Shown: positions 13,299 to 24,400 of the stretch, piece after piece
Layout: each line of letters begins with the position of its first letter
Numbering within the stretch: the stretch's first letter is position 1
NCBI RefSeq assembly: GCF_963678635.1
Contig: NC_087062.1
Location: forward strand, 73,563,345-73,627,344
Length of the DNA: 64,000 bases
From: Symsagittifera roscoffensis
Taxonomy: Eukaryota; Xenacoelomorpha; Acoela; Convolutidae
Direction: 5' to 3'
The notes under the pieces: model-generated
Databases searched by the model: none
What the model was told of the DNA's origin: nothing
Seen by the model: the letters and a program-made list of their open reading frames with translations, nothing else
Position numbers and translations under genes: made by a program

Positions 13299-13434
13299 TC
13301 AGAGTGGTGTGTTGTCGAAGAAACTGCGGTAGTTGTACCTCTCCCACTTTTGTCTCATCTTCTCAGTGCGTCTTGTGCGTTGTCGCATCGACTTCACTTG
13401 CTCCTCCTCTTGTCGTTTCTTCTGCTTCAGCCAC
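13299..13434 (-). CDS. Coiled-coil protein gene, coding exon 5 (last)
   Basis: The exon encodes the C-terminus, starting WLKQKKRQEEEQ and ending YNYRSFFDNTPL before TGA (13301-13299). The acceptor is ctgttggttag followed by GTGG. Its single leading G completes the codon left open by exon 4, so the two exons together form a third A-F-x-x-W-L-x-x-K motif. That is the best evidence for this junction. The frame stays open upstream of the acceptor for some codons, so another acceptor (after gtaacaag, 13455 side) was considered, but its phase does not match exon 4. About 25 Arg/Lys in 44 residues make the tail strongly basic until the last few residues. Plus-strand open frames over this exon are shadows. 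Confidence 0.85.
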
Positions 13435-13599
13435 CTAACCAACAGGTCATCCTTGTTACGCAAAACAGAATTACGAACGATGCCTTTTACGAATTATTTC
13501 AGGGTAAAACCTGACAGTGAGTTTGATAACTAGCAGAAAAATACTTTGGGAAACTTGTATTTTGTGTACAACTCGCAGTGCAACTTAGCTAAACAAACT

Positions 13600-13890
13600 C
13601 AATGCTAAATTCACTCACTCAAATTCACAAAATAACAAGGATAGCCGGTTACTGTGCAAAAAAGCACAGAATTTTCTAACCATAATCTTTAAAAAACTAC
13701 AAAAAAAATCGTTGTTCAAACTAGTGTTCTTTCTGCGTGGTGTGATAAAAGGATCTGGCGTAAAACTATAATTTAGGCATATTCGACAGTCACTGTAATA
13801 TAGGCAAATTTGACAAAAATTTTGCAGAAAAATGACCAAAAGAACAAAAAATAAAAAAGTCAATATTGTTTTAGTAGAAAATTTATTGAA
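13600..13890. repeat. Dispersed intronic repeat, copy 1
   Basis: Shares gcacagaat, ctttaaaaaactacaaa, tctgcgtggtgtgataaaa and gcagaaaaatgac-type segments, in the same order, with 36240-36470. A shorter piece (tagcacagaatcttcagac) recurs near 3170 and 8860. An ancient interspersed repeat family is the simplest reading; its class is not known. Confidence 0.6.
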
Positions 13891-16186
13891 TTTTTTGGTT
13901 CTCAAAATGGCACTAAAAGCTCCAGGAACTAACTTTACTTGCTCAAAACTAAGTTTTCAGGGCTTAAAATAAGCATAATAAGTCGGTTGTACGCCTGCTA
14001 GCTCGCTCGCTTTATTGGCTCAAAATTTTCTTATGTCATTCAAATCCAAATCACGACTGAAAGGGCTTTAATTTGGTATATCACTCGACCCATTCCAATG
14101 ATTATTTGTGGTACCTAATTTTTCGTGGAAAGTAAAAAGACAAAAACTTAAACACTAATACATGGTTCCTCCACATTTCTCAAAACGTCAGAACAAAAAG
14201 AGTGATATGATCGAGGTCGTAGCTGGTCAAGTGAGGCATCCTATCAAATCTATTTCATTGTTGTTGCTAATTTTAACATTTTTTATAACAAGTTGCAGTG
14301 ATTACTGTGGTCAGAGCAACTGGTCACCTTTGCTATTGCAAGAAGTTCTCATTGCTTGCTTTCCAAAGGCGAAACCGCAGTTTGCAAACAATATCTAAGA
14401 TTATTTTGCTATGTCTTAAATTATTCTCTTCATAATTACTTCATCAAAATTGTGAACAATTTGCCATAAAATAAGTAATTTTGTAAGATTTTACCGCTCT
14501 ATTGATGACATGGCATGACTGAAAATTCATGTCATGAATAAACACAGGGAAAAACGGTATCAAATCACTCAAAAGGCAAGGGAAAATTTAGAAATACGCC
14601 TTGAAAAAACTTCAAACAGTAACGAGACAGGAAATTCGAAAAGTTCTGACTGTACTTTGAAAAAAACTAATTACGTCAAATATCATAGTTTCAAGAATTT
14701 TTTTATGATTGAGCAACTTTTCACAAAACCAAACCAATAAGAGAAAACAGGGTTGACAGGTATTTTTTTACTACGCAGGGAAACCTAATAGTGAAAATAA
14801 AATCTTGAAACTAGAAGTTGTCACGTTTTACTGCGCGATTTGCACATTCGTAATTGTAGAGCGTTAATTGTCTTTTCTCAAAAAATGAATTTAAGTTTAA
14901 ACTTAAAAGAAATCGAATGTCAAACTACGAAAGATCAAACACTTAAAAAGGACAAAACTAAAAAAAGGGCTAGACCAAAGAATATAAGAAAAAACAAACA
15001 AATCCGAAAAACAGGAGTATAAAAATAAACCAAGCAATTAAAACATGACTATCATTTTGGAAACTTTCCAACTTTTGATTTTTCGAAGAAAAAATATATT
15101 TCAACTTACAACTAGAGAAATATGATCTCTTTAACTTTTTTCCTCTTTTGCAAAAAGGGGGGGGGGAGAGATTCGTTATTAGGTTAAAAAAATCACGTAT
15201 GCTTAACCATTGAATTCATTCTTTATAGGCGAAGCAATTCGTTACTAGGTACCCAAGGGGGATACTTAAAGGGATCCGAGACTTTTTAAGATTTTGCACT
15301 TTTTAGATTTTGCACTTCTTAGATTTTGCACTTTTGCTACTAGGAAGCGCAATTCGCTTTACTTTTAGCGAATAAATTTGAAGTGAACTTCAAAGACAGA
15401 GGCTAAGCTGAGCTTCGCACCACTTGCGCTACAACAAATACAGGGTTGAAACAGCATGAAGCTTACCATTTAGCAAAAATGACTTCCAACTATGTTACAT
15501 TTGAAACATTTAATCTGGCAAAACGAAACCTTTTTAAGAGGTCCCATTGGTGTTGAATTTGCGCATTGGAAAATTTGGCGCCGGGTCTTATCAATTTGAA
15601 AAATAAGATCGGAAAATTGTAGAAAATAAGATATTCGGTAAATAAGCCGACGGAATAAAAGTCGGAAGTCAATAAGCTAAAACTCTACCGAACTATTTCG
15701 GCAAAATGAAAACTGATAAAAAAAGACTAAACCGAGAGCTTAATCGAGAACAAAAAAGCCGAGAAACCATCAGCCAAAAAAAAACGAAAATGTCGAAAAA
15801 TATATTTAACTATACATGCACACAGATCTATCAAAATCTATTAAAATAGATTTGATAAAACATGCCTAGTCAGTAGAATGCAAAAATACTATCCGAAAAA
15901 ATCTTAACAAGTAGTAACCAAGCCGAAAATTATGAGCAAAAAAACCCTTCCAACTGAAAAAAAAGTTAAAAATTTGAACCTAAAAAAAGTTCTACTCTCC
16001 CTAAAAGCACACACGCACACAAAAACTTTTTACTCCCCAAACGGCGCAATATGAGGTCCTTAAGGCGATATAAAAACCTCCGAAACCTTATGGGCCAAAA
16101 AAAGGACAAAAACCCCAAAGTTTTAGAAAAAAAATTGAAACTTAAAAAAAAAGTCAAGTTCCACTCTACCTTAAAACACACAACGC

Positions 16187-16375
16187 ACAGAGAAGAATTT
16201 TTCTCATCAAGCGCCTCAATATGTGGCCACTATAGGGCTGCTTTTTGTCATTTCTCGCAAGTGTTTGCGAAGCAAGCTTCGCGTCTGTGTTTATACCGGC
16301 TTAGTGGCCACATATTGAGGCGCTTGATGAGAAAAATTCTTCGAGAAATGACAAAAAGCAGCCCTATAAAGTCCG
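16187..16375. repeat. Inverted repeat with swapped arms
   Basis: Two segments, L (ctcatcaagcgcctcaatat and flanks, to about 16230) and M (tagggctgctttttgtcatt and flanks, to about 16257), are each present again to the right as perfect or near-perfect reverse complements. The order is L-M-spacer-L'-M' instead of L-M-spacer-M'-L'. The spacer contains gcgaagcaagcttcgc, itself a dyad. A simple hairpin therefore cannot pair both segments in a nested way. Confidence 0.8.
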
Positions 16376-16394
16376 AAGATAAAAATTAAAAATA

Positions 16395-16490
16395 ATCCTC
16401 GAATTAGCAAAAATTAGTCTACATCCAAGATTCGAACCTGCGACCTAGAGATTAAGAGTCTCACACACTAAACACTACGCCACGGAAGCT
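16395..16490 (-). repeat. tRNA-Lys-like SINE, copy 1
   Basis: On the minus strand it reads tggcgtagtgtttagtg (A-box region), gagactcttaatctc (anticodon arm with a CTT anticodon in a seven-base loop) and caggttcgaatctt (B box). This is a tRNA-Lys(CTT)-like order. The expected acceptor stem does not pair, and a body with gaattagcaaaaa on the plus strand continues beyond, so it is a tRNA-derived SINE and not a tRNA gene. A second member lies at about 30600-30785. Confidence 0.65.
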
Positions 16491-17929
16491 TATTAGGTAC
16501 CATGAGCCACTCAGTCACAAATAAAGCAGAACAGATGCTATGCAATTTCCAAGGCTACAGTGAAATTTTCAAATAAATGAACACTTCTAACGAACACTTT
16601 TATTTGCGAGTGTAAGCGGGCCCAAACCTATTACACCAAAAAAAAGCAAAAAATTTTTTACGCAGAGGCGAAGTTGCACTTCGCAAACACAAGCAAAAAA
16701 AATGACCGATAATGCTACTGGGAAACTGAATTAGTAAAACTTTGAGTCTTCAAAAGTGTCTAAGTGACGCACGCCAATTATGACGCATTAGCAGTACCAG
16801 TCAATTTGGAAAAAAATACCAACTAGCATGCCTCAGTTTATAGAGCAGTCTATCGAGCAGTAATAACATGAAAAAAGTAAATGTAATGAAAATAAAATAT
16901 ATATTTTTTAATTTGAGATTTTTTGTGAACCACACGCCATATTAAGTACAAAATGACACATTTCGTTCCTAGTAAGAAATCAATTAAGGCAAACAAGCTT
17001 CCTTCAACCAATTTGGAACAATTTCAATGACGGATTAAATCTCCGCTTAAGCGTTAATAGCGAGAAATATATCGCGCGTTAATTGTCTCAAATTAGCCAA
17101 AATGGCAATTTGTTAACTCCCATAACTTTACAAAAACGATCACAGGTGAAATATCTTAAATTTAAGCTCAGAACAACAAAACTTTTTGAATGATATAATA
17201 AAGTCCCGTTAAAAAATGGCTAGTTAAAAAGTCGAAATTTGTCTGAGGAAAAAACCACCCCGAGCACAAATATTCTGCTACTTTCGTTACTAAAGTCGGA
17301 ACAATAATAGTATGTTTTGATATCCTTAGCATTGGCTGTACTTAATAGCAGGTTATTGATCAAAATGAACACTTTCAAAATGAACACATTTTATCGCAAC
17401 AATAATTGCGTCGCAACAATATTTGTAATTTAGGCTGGAAAAAAAGATAGTTCATACTATAACACAAGCATTGCTTGTGTAAGCAAATCGAGTTGGAATT
17501 ACAACGAGGACAGAGAGGTGAAGGAGTCGAGGAGTGGGTCCTGTGAACAAAGTTAGCAACTGGAAAAAATTCTGGAACCCATTTGCAATACCCTTGCTTA
17601 TCACAAGGGTAAACAGCTAGTCAAACTGCGGGAAAAAAAATTGAGCGTAACAACTTTTAGTCTTTATCAAAAAATCGAAAAAAAATCTTACCCAACTAAG
17701 GATTTTCACTACATTTATTGACACTTAAAGAAAAACTCAGAATAAGAGGCATTTAAGTCGACTTAAAAATGTTGAAGCTTCGCTGCTGATGCAAAATTCG
17801 ATTTTTTTAACCATCAAAAACGCTGCAGAAAACCACCGGGCGCATAAAAAAACAGGCCAAGTGAAAAAAAAAATCAAAACACTGTCGTGACGTTTAAAAC
17901 TGTCATTTTACACATTGTTGTTGAATTAC

Positions 17930-18081
17930 TTTTTGAATGCGATGTCCGAGTCCTCCTGGGTTCGTGTGAACTGTGCCATCTGCTCTTCCTGTCGCTTGTA
18001 CTGCAGCATTAACTTGTCCCTTTCACTCTGTCGCTCCTTCTCCCGAACCCACTCATGAAAACTAGCCCGCGCACGCTCCTC
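17930..18081 (-). CDS. Coiled-coil protein gene, coding exon 4
   Basis: The exon reads EERARASFHEWVREKERQ and continues as a charged coiled coil to DSDIAFK, stopping 2 nt into a codon before the donor GTAATT. The acceptor is either ttattgtgaag (exon from 18081) or, 12 nt earlier, gatgaaag (exon from 18093). Both keep phase 0 with exon 3; I prefer 18081 because the joined sequence reads as continuous coiled coil. Codon use is much less AT-rich than the surrounding intron, as expected for a real exon. It carries one full A-S-F-H-E-W-V-R-E-K motif and the first half of the next. Confidence 0.82.
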
Positions 18082-18246
18082 CTTCACAATAAACTTTCAT
18101 CACTACTCTAATTTATAAACAATTACTAATCAAAAAATACATATAAAAATTTGGATTAATGGCTGCGGTGATTTCAAAAGCAGGGTTTTTAAACTCACTG
18201 ATTAAAAATTTATGGAGGAGGCGGGAAGGAACCAACTAAAGCTTTT

Positions 18247-18468
18247 ATTTAAAAAAATTACTGTACCGGTGGAAAACGATCAATCTAGGAGACTGGAAAA
18301 GGCAAAAAACTATCATGACAATTCAGCGGAGGATTGAGGATTGCTTTTTTGCTGTAAAACAGTCGAGCTAAATCGACTGCTGAGTAAAATAAACGAGGCA
18401 ATTACAAGGATCCTACAATAATTAAAACAAACTGATCTACAAATAAGCACTCAAGTGTTCAGTTTACG
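18247..18468. repeat. Diverged satellite monomer at array edge
   Basis: This segment has the same order of landmarks as the adjacent 224 bp monomers (ctgtaccggt, gagactgg, gtcgag, acaaggatcctac, gttcagtttacgc) but with many changes. It is an old, decayed edge monomer, as is usual at array borders. Confidence 0.7.
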
Positions 18469-21400
18469 CAACCATCCCAATCGATACCGGTCTATTGGAC
18501 CAACCGAAGAGACTGGAGAAAGCAAACTGCAATCACGTCAACTCAGGAGAGGAGTGAATTTTAGTTTCTGATGCTGTAAATCAGTCGAGTCAATTCAACT
18601 GTAGCTTACAAGGAACGTGGTAATGACACGGATCCTATATCAATTATAACAAAAATAAATTACAAATGAGCATTTCAACTGTTCAGTTTACGCCACCATC
18701 CCAATCGATACCGGTCCATTGGACCAACCGAAGAGACTGGAGAAAGCAAACTGCAATCACGTCAACTCAGGAGAGGAGTGAACTTTAGTTTCTGATGCTG
18801 TAAATCAGTCGAGTCAATTCAACTGTAGCTTACAAGGAACGTGGTAATGACACGGATCCTACATCAATTATAACAAATATAAATTACAAATGAGCATTTC
18901 AACTGTTCAGTTTAGGCCACCATCCCAATCGATACCGGTCCATTGGACCAACCGAAGAGACTGGAGAAAACAAACTGCAATCACGTCAACTCAGGAGAGG
19001 AGTGAACTTTAGTTTCTGATGCTGTAAATCAGTCGAGTCAATTCAACTGTAGCTTACAAGGAACGTGGTAATGACACGGATCCTACATCAATTATAACAA
19101 AAATAAATTACAAATGAGCATTTCAACTGTTCAATTTACGCCACCATCCCAATCGATACCGGTCCATTGGACCAACCGAAGAGACTGGAGAAAGCAAACT
19201 GCAATCACGTCAACTCAGGAGAGGAGTGAATTTTAGTTTCTGATGCTGTAAATCAGTCGAGTCAATTCAACTGTAGCTTACAAGGAACGTGGTAATGACA
19301 CAGATCCTACATCAATTATAACAAAAATAATTTACAAATGAGCATTTCAACTGTTCAGTTTACGCCACCATCCCAATCGATACCGGTCCATTGGACCAAC
19401 CGAAGAGACTGGAGAAAGCAAACTGCAATCACGTCAACTCAGGAGAGGAGTGAATTTTAGTTTCTGATGCTGTAAATCAGTCGAGTCAATTCAACTGTAG
19501 CTTACAAGGAACGTGGTAATGACACGGATCCTACATCAATTATAACAAAAATAAATTACAAATGAGCATTTCAACTGTTCAGTTTACGCCACCATCCCAA
19601 TCGATACCGGTCCATTGGACCAACCGAAGAGACTGGAGAAAGCAAACTGCAATCACGTCAACTCAGGAGAGGAGTGAACTTTAGTTTCTGATGGTGTAAA
19701 TCAGTCGAGTCAATTCAACTGTAGCTTACAAGGAACGTGGTAATGACACGGATCCTACATCAATTATAACAAAAATAAATTACAAATGAGCATTTCAACT
19801 GTTCAGTTTACGCCACCATCCCAATCGATACCGGTCCATTGGACCAACCGAAGAGACTGGAGAAAGCAAACTGCAATCACGTCAACTCAGGAGAGGAGTG
19901 AATTTTAGTTTCTGATGCTGTAAATCAGTCGAGTCAATTCAACTGTAGCTTACAAGGAACGTGGTAATGACACGGATCCTACATCAATTATAACAAAAAT
20001 AATTTACAAATGAGCATTTCAACTGTTCAGTTTACGCCACCATCCCAATCGATACCGGTTTATTGGACCAACCGAAGAGACTGGAGAAAGCAAACTGCAA
20101 TCACTTCCACTCAGGAGAGGAGTGAATTTTAGTTTCTGATGCTGTAAATCAGTCGAGTCAATTCAACTTAGTTTACAAGGAACGTGGTAATGACACGGAT
20201 CCTACATCAATTATAACAAAAACAAATTACAAATGAGCATATCAACTGTTCAGTTTACGCCACCATCCCAATCGATACCGGTCCATTGGACCAACCGAAG
20301 AGACTGGAGAAAGCAAACTGCAATCACGTCAACTCAGGAGAGGAGTGAATTTTAGTTTCTGATGCTGTAAATCAGTCGAGTCGATTCAACTGTAGCTTAC
20401 AAAGAACGTGGCAATGACACGGATCCTACATCAATTATAACAAAAATAAATTACAAATGAGCATTTCAACTGTTCAGTTTACGCCACCATCCCAATCGAT
20501 ACCGGTCCATTGGACCAACCGAAGAGACTGGAGAAAGCAAACTGCAATCACGTCAACTCAGGAGAGGAGTGAATTTTAGTTTCTGATGCTGTAAATCAGT
20601 CGAGTCAATTCAACTGTAGCTTACAAGGAACGTGGTAATGACACAGATCCTACATCAATTATAACAAAAATAATTTACAAATGAGCATTTCAACTGTTCA
20701 GTTTACGCCACCATCCCAATCGATACCGGTCCATTGGACCAACCGAAGAGACTGGAGAAAGCAAACTGCAATCACGTCAACTCAGGAGAGGAGTGAATTT
20801 TAGTTTCTGATGCTGTAAATCAGTCGAGTCAATTCAACTGTAGCTTACAAGGAACGTGGTAATGACACGGATCCTACATCAATTATAACAAAAATAAATT
20901 ACAAATGAGCATTTCAACTGTTCAGTTTACGCCACCATCCCAATCGATACCGGTCCATTGGACCAACCGAAGAGACTGGAGAAAGCAAACTGCAATCACG
21001 TCAACTCAGGAGAGGAGTGAACTTTAGTTTCTGATGGTGTAAATCAGTCGAGTCAATTCAACTGTAGCTTACAAGGAACGTGGTAATGACACGGATCCTA
21101 CATCAATTATAACAAAAATAAATTACAAATGAGCATTTCAACTGTTCAGTTTACGCCACCATCCCAATCGATACCGGTCCATTGGACCAACCGAAGAGAC
21201 TGGAGAAAGCAAACTGCAATCACGTCAACTCAGGAGAGGAGTGAATTTTAGTTTCTGATGCTGTAAATCAGTCGAGTCAATTCAACTGTAGCTTACAAGG
21301 AACGTGGTAATGACACGGATCCTACATCAATTATAACAAAAATAATTTACAAATGAGCATTTCAACTGTTCAGTTTACGCCACCATCCCAATCGATACCG

Positions 21401-24400
21401 GTTTATTGGACCAACCGAAGAGACTGGAGAAAGCAAACTGCAATCACGTCCACTCAGGAGAGGAGTGAATTTTAGTTTCTGATGCTGTAAATCAGTCGAG
21501 TCAATTCAACTTAGTTTACAAGGAACGTGGTAATGACACGGATCCTACATCAATTATAACAAAAACAAATTACAAATGAGCATATCAACTGTTCAGTTTA
21601 CGCCACCATCCCAATCGATACCGGTCCATTGGACCAACCGAAGAGACTGCAGAAAGCAAACTGCAATCACGTCAACTCAGGAGAGGAGTGAATTTTAGTT
21701 TCTGATGCTGTAAATCAGTCGAGTCAATTCAACTGTAGCTTACAAGGAACGTGGTAATGACACGGATCCTACATCAATTATAACAAAAACAATTTACAAA
21801 TGAGCATTTCAACTGTTCAGTTTACGCCACCATCCCAATCGATACCGGTCCATTGGACCAACCGAAGAGACTGGAAAAAGCAAACTGCAATCACGTCAAC
21901 TCAGGAGAGGAGTGAATTTTAGTTTCTGATGCTGTAAATCAGTCGAGTCAATTCAACTGTAGCTTACAAGGAACGTGGTAATGACACGGATCCTACATCA
22001 ATTATAACAAAAATAATTTACAAATGAGCATTTCAACTGTTCAGTTTACGCCACCATCCCAATCGATACCGGTCCATTGGACTAACCGAAGAGACTGGAG
22101 AAAGCAAACTGCAATCACGTCAACTCAGGAGAGGAGTGAATTTTAGTTTCTGATGCTGTAAATCAGTCGAGTCAATTCAACTGTAGCTTACAAGGAACGT
22201 GGTAATGACATGGATCCTACGTCAATTATAACAAAAACAATTTACAAATGAGCATTTCAACTGTTCAGTTTACGTGACCATCCCAATCGATACCGGTCCA
22301 TTGGACCAACCGAAGAGACTGGAGAAAGCAAACTGCAATCACGTCAACTCAGGAGAGGAGTGAATTTTAGTTTCTGATGCTGTAAATCAGTCGAATCAAT
22401 TCAACTGTAGTTACAAGGAACGTGGTAATGACACGGATCCTACATCAATTATAACAAAAATAAATTGCGAATGAGCATTTCAACTGTTCAGTTTTACGCC
22501 ACCATCCCAATCGATACCGGTCCATTGGACCAACCGAAGAGACTGGAGAAAGCAAACTGCAATCACGTCAACTCAGGAGAGGAGTGAATTTTAGTTTCTG
22601 ATGCTGTAAATCAGTCGAGTCAATTCAACTGTAGCTTACAAGGAACGTGGTAATGACACGGATCCTACATCAATATAACAAAAACAATTTACAAATGAGC
22701 ATTTCAACTGTTCAGTTTACGCCACCATCCCAATTGATACCGGTCCATTGGACCAACCGAAGAGACTGGAGAAAGCAAACTGCAATCACGTCAACTCAGG
22801 AGAGGAGTGAATTTTAGTTTCTGATGCTGTAAATCAGTCGAGTCAATTCAACTGTAGCTTACAAGGAACGTGGTAATGACACGGATCCTACATCAATTAT
22901 AACTGAAATAATTTACAAATGAGCATTTCAACTGTTCAGTTTACGCCACCATCCCAATCGATACCGGTCCATTGGACCAACCGAAGAGACTGGAGAAAGC
23001 AAACTGCAATCACGTCAACTCAGGAGAGGAGTGAATTTTAGTTTCTGATGCTGTAAATCAGTCGAGTCAATTCAACTTAGTTTACAAGGAACGTGGTAAT
23101 GACACGGATCCTACATCAATTATAACAAAAATAAATTACAAATGAGCATATCAACTGTTCAGTTTACGCCACCATCCCAATCGATACCGGTCCATTGGAC
23201 CAACCGAAGAGAATGGAGAAAGCAAACTGCAATCACATCAACTCAGGAGAGGAGTGAATTTTAGTTTCTGATGCTGTAAATCAGTCGAGTCGATTCAACT
23301 GTAGCTTACAAAGAACGTGGCAATGACACGGATCCTACATCAATTATAACAAAAATAAATTACAAATGAGCATTTCAACTGTTCAGTTTACGCCACCATC
23401 CCAATCGATACCGGTCCATTGGACCAACCGAAGAGACTGGAGAAAGCAAACTGCAATCACGTCAACTCAGGAGAGGAGTGAATTTTAGTTTCTGATGCTG
23501 TAAATCAGTCGAGTCAATTCAACTGTAGCTTACAAGGAACGTGGTAATGACACGGATCCTACATCAATTATAACAAAAACAATTTACAAATGAGCATTTC
23601 AACTGTTCAGTTTACGCCACCATCCCAATCGATACCGGTCCATTGGACCAACCGAAGAGACTGGAGAAAGCAAACTGCAATCACGTCAACTCAGGAGAGG
23701 AGTGAATTTTAGTTTCTGATGCTGTAAATTAGTCGAGTCAATTCAACTGTAGCTTACAAGGAACGTGGTAATGACACGGATCCTACATCAATTATAACAA
23801 AATAAAATTACAAATGAGCATTTCAACCGTCAGTTTACGCCACCATCCCAATCGATACAGGTCCATTGGACCAACCGAAAAGACTGGAGAAAGCAAACTG
23901 CAATCACGTCAACTCAGGAGAGGAGTGAATTTTAGTTTTTGATGCTGTAAATCAGTCGAGTCAATTCAACTGTAGCTTACAAGGAACGTGGTAATGACAC
24001 GGATCCTACATCAATTATAACAAAAAAAAATTACGAATGAGCATTTCAACTGTTCAGTTTACGCCACCATCCCAATCGATACCGGTCCATTGGACCAACC
24101 GAAGAGACTGGAGAAAGCAAACTGCAATCACGTCAACTCAGGAGAGGAGTGAATTTTAGTTTCTGATGCTGTAAATCAGTCGAGTCAATTCAACTGTAGC
24201 TTACAAGGAACGTGGTAATGACACGGATCCTACATCAATTATAACAAAAATAAATTACAAATGAGCATTTCAACTGTTCAGTTTACGCCACCATCCCAAT
24301 CGATACAGGTCCATTGGACCAACCGAAGAGACTGGAGAAAGCAAACTGCAATCACGTCAACTCAGGAGAAGAGTGAACTTTAGTTTCTGATGCTGTAAAT

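Larger units (their letters stand above)
13435..17929 (-). other. Intron 4 of the coiled-coil gene (4.5 kb)
   Basis: It is bounded by GTAATT (donor) and TTAG (acceptor) on the minus strand. Inside are a dispersed repeat (13600-13890), a rearranged inverted repeat (16187-16375), a tRNA-Lys-like SINE (about 16395-16490) and a run of G near 15160. The open frames at 14162-14398, 14534-14740, 14840-15022 and 16051-16389 on the plus strand are low-complexity or repeat-derived and are not called genes. Confidence 0.7.

Noticed and set aside
13435-13480. Longer exon 5 using the open frame upstream of 13434
   Set aside because: The alternative acceptors there are out of phase with exon 4, whereas 13434 is in phase and completes the motif.
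16051-16389. 112-codon plus frame rich in Lys
   Set aside because: It runs through the inverted repeat and AT-rich DNA; its Lys content comes from poly-A.
16422-16486. Functional tRNA-Lys gene
   Set aside because: The anticodon arm and B box look right, but the acceptor stem does not pair and the sequence continues as a SINE body.
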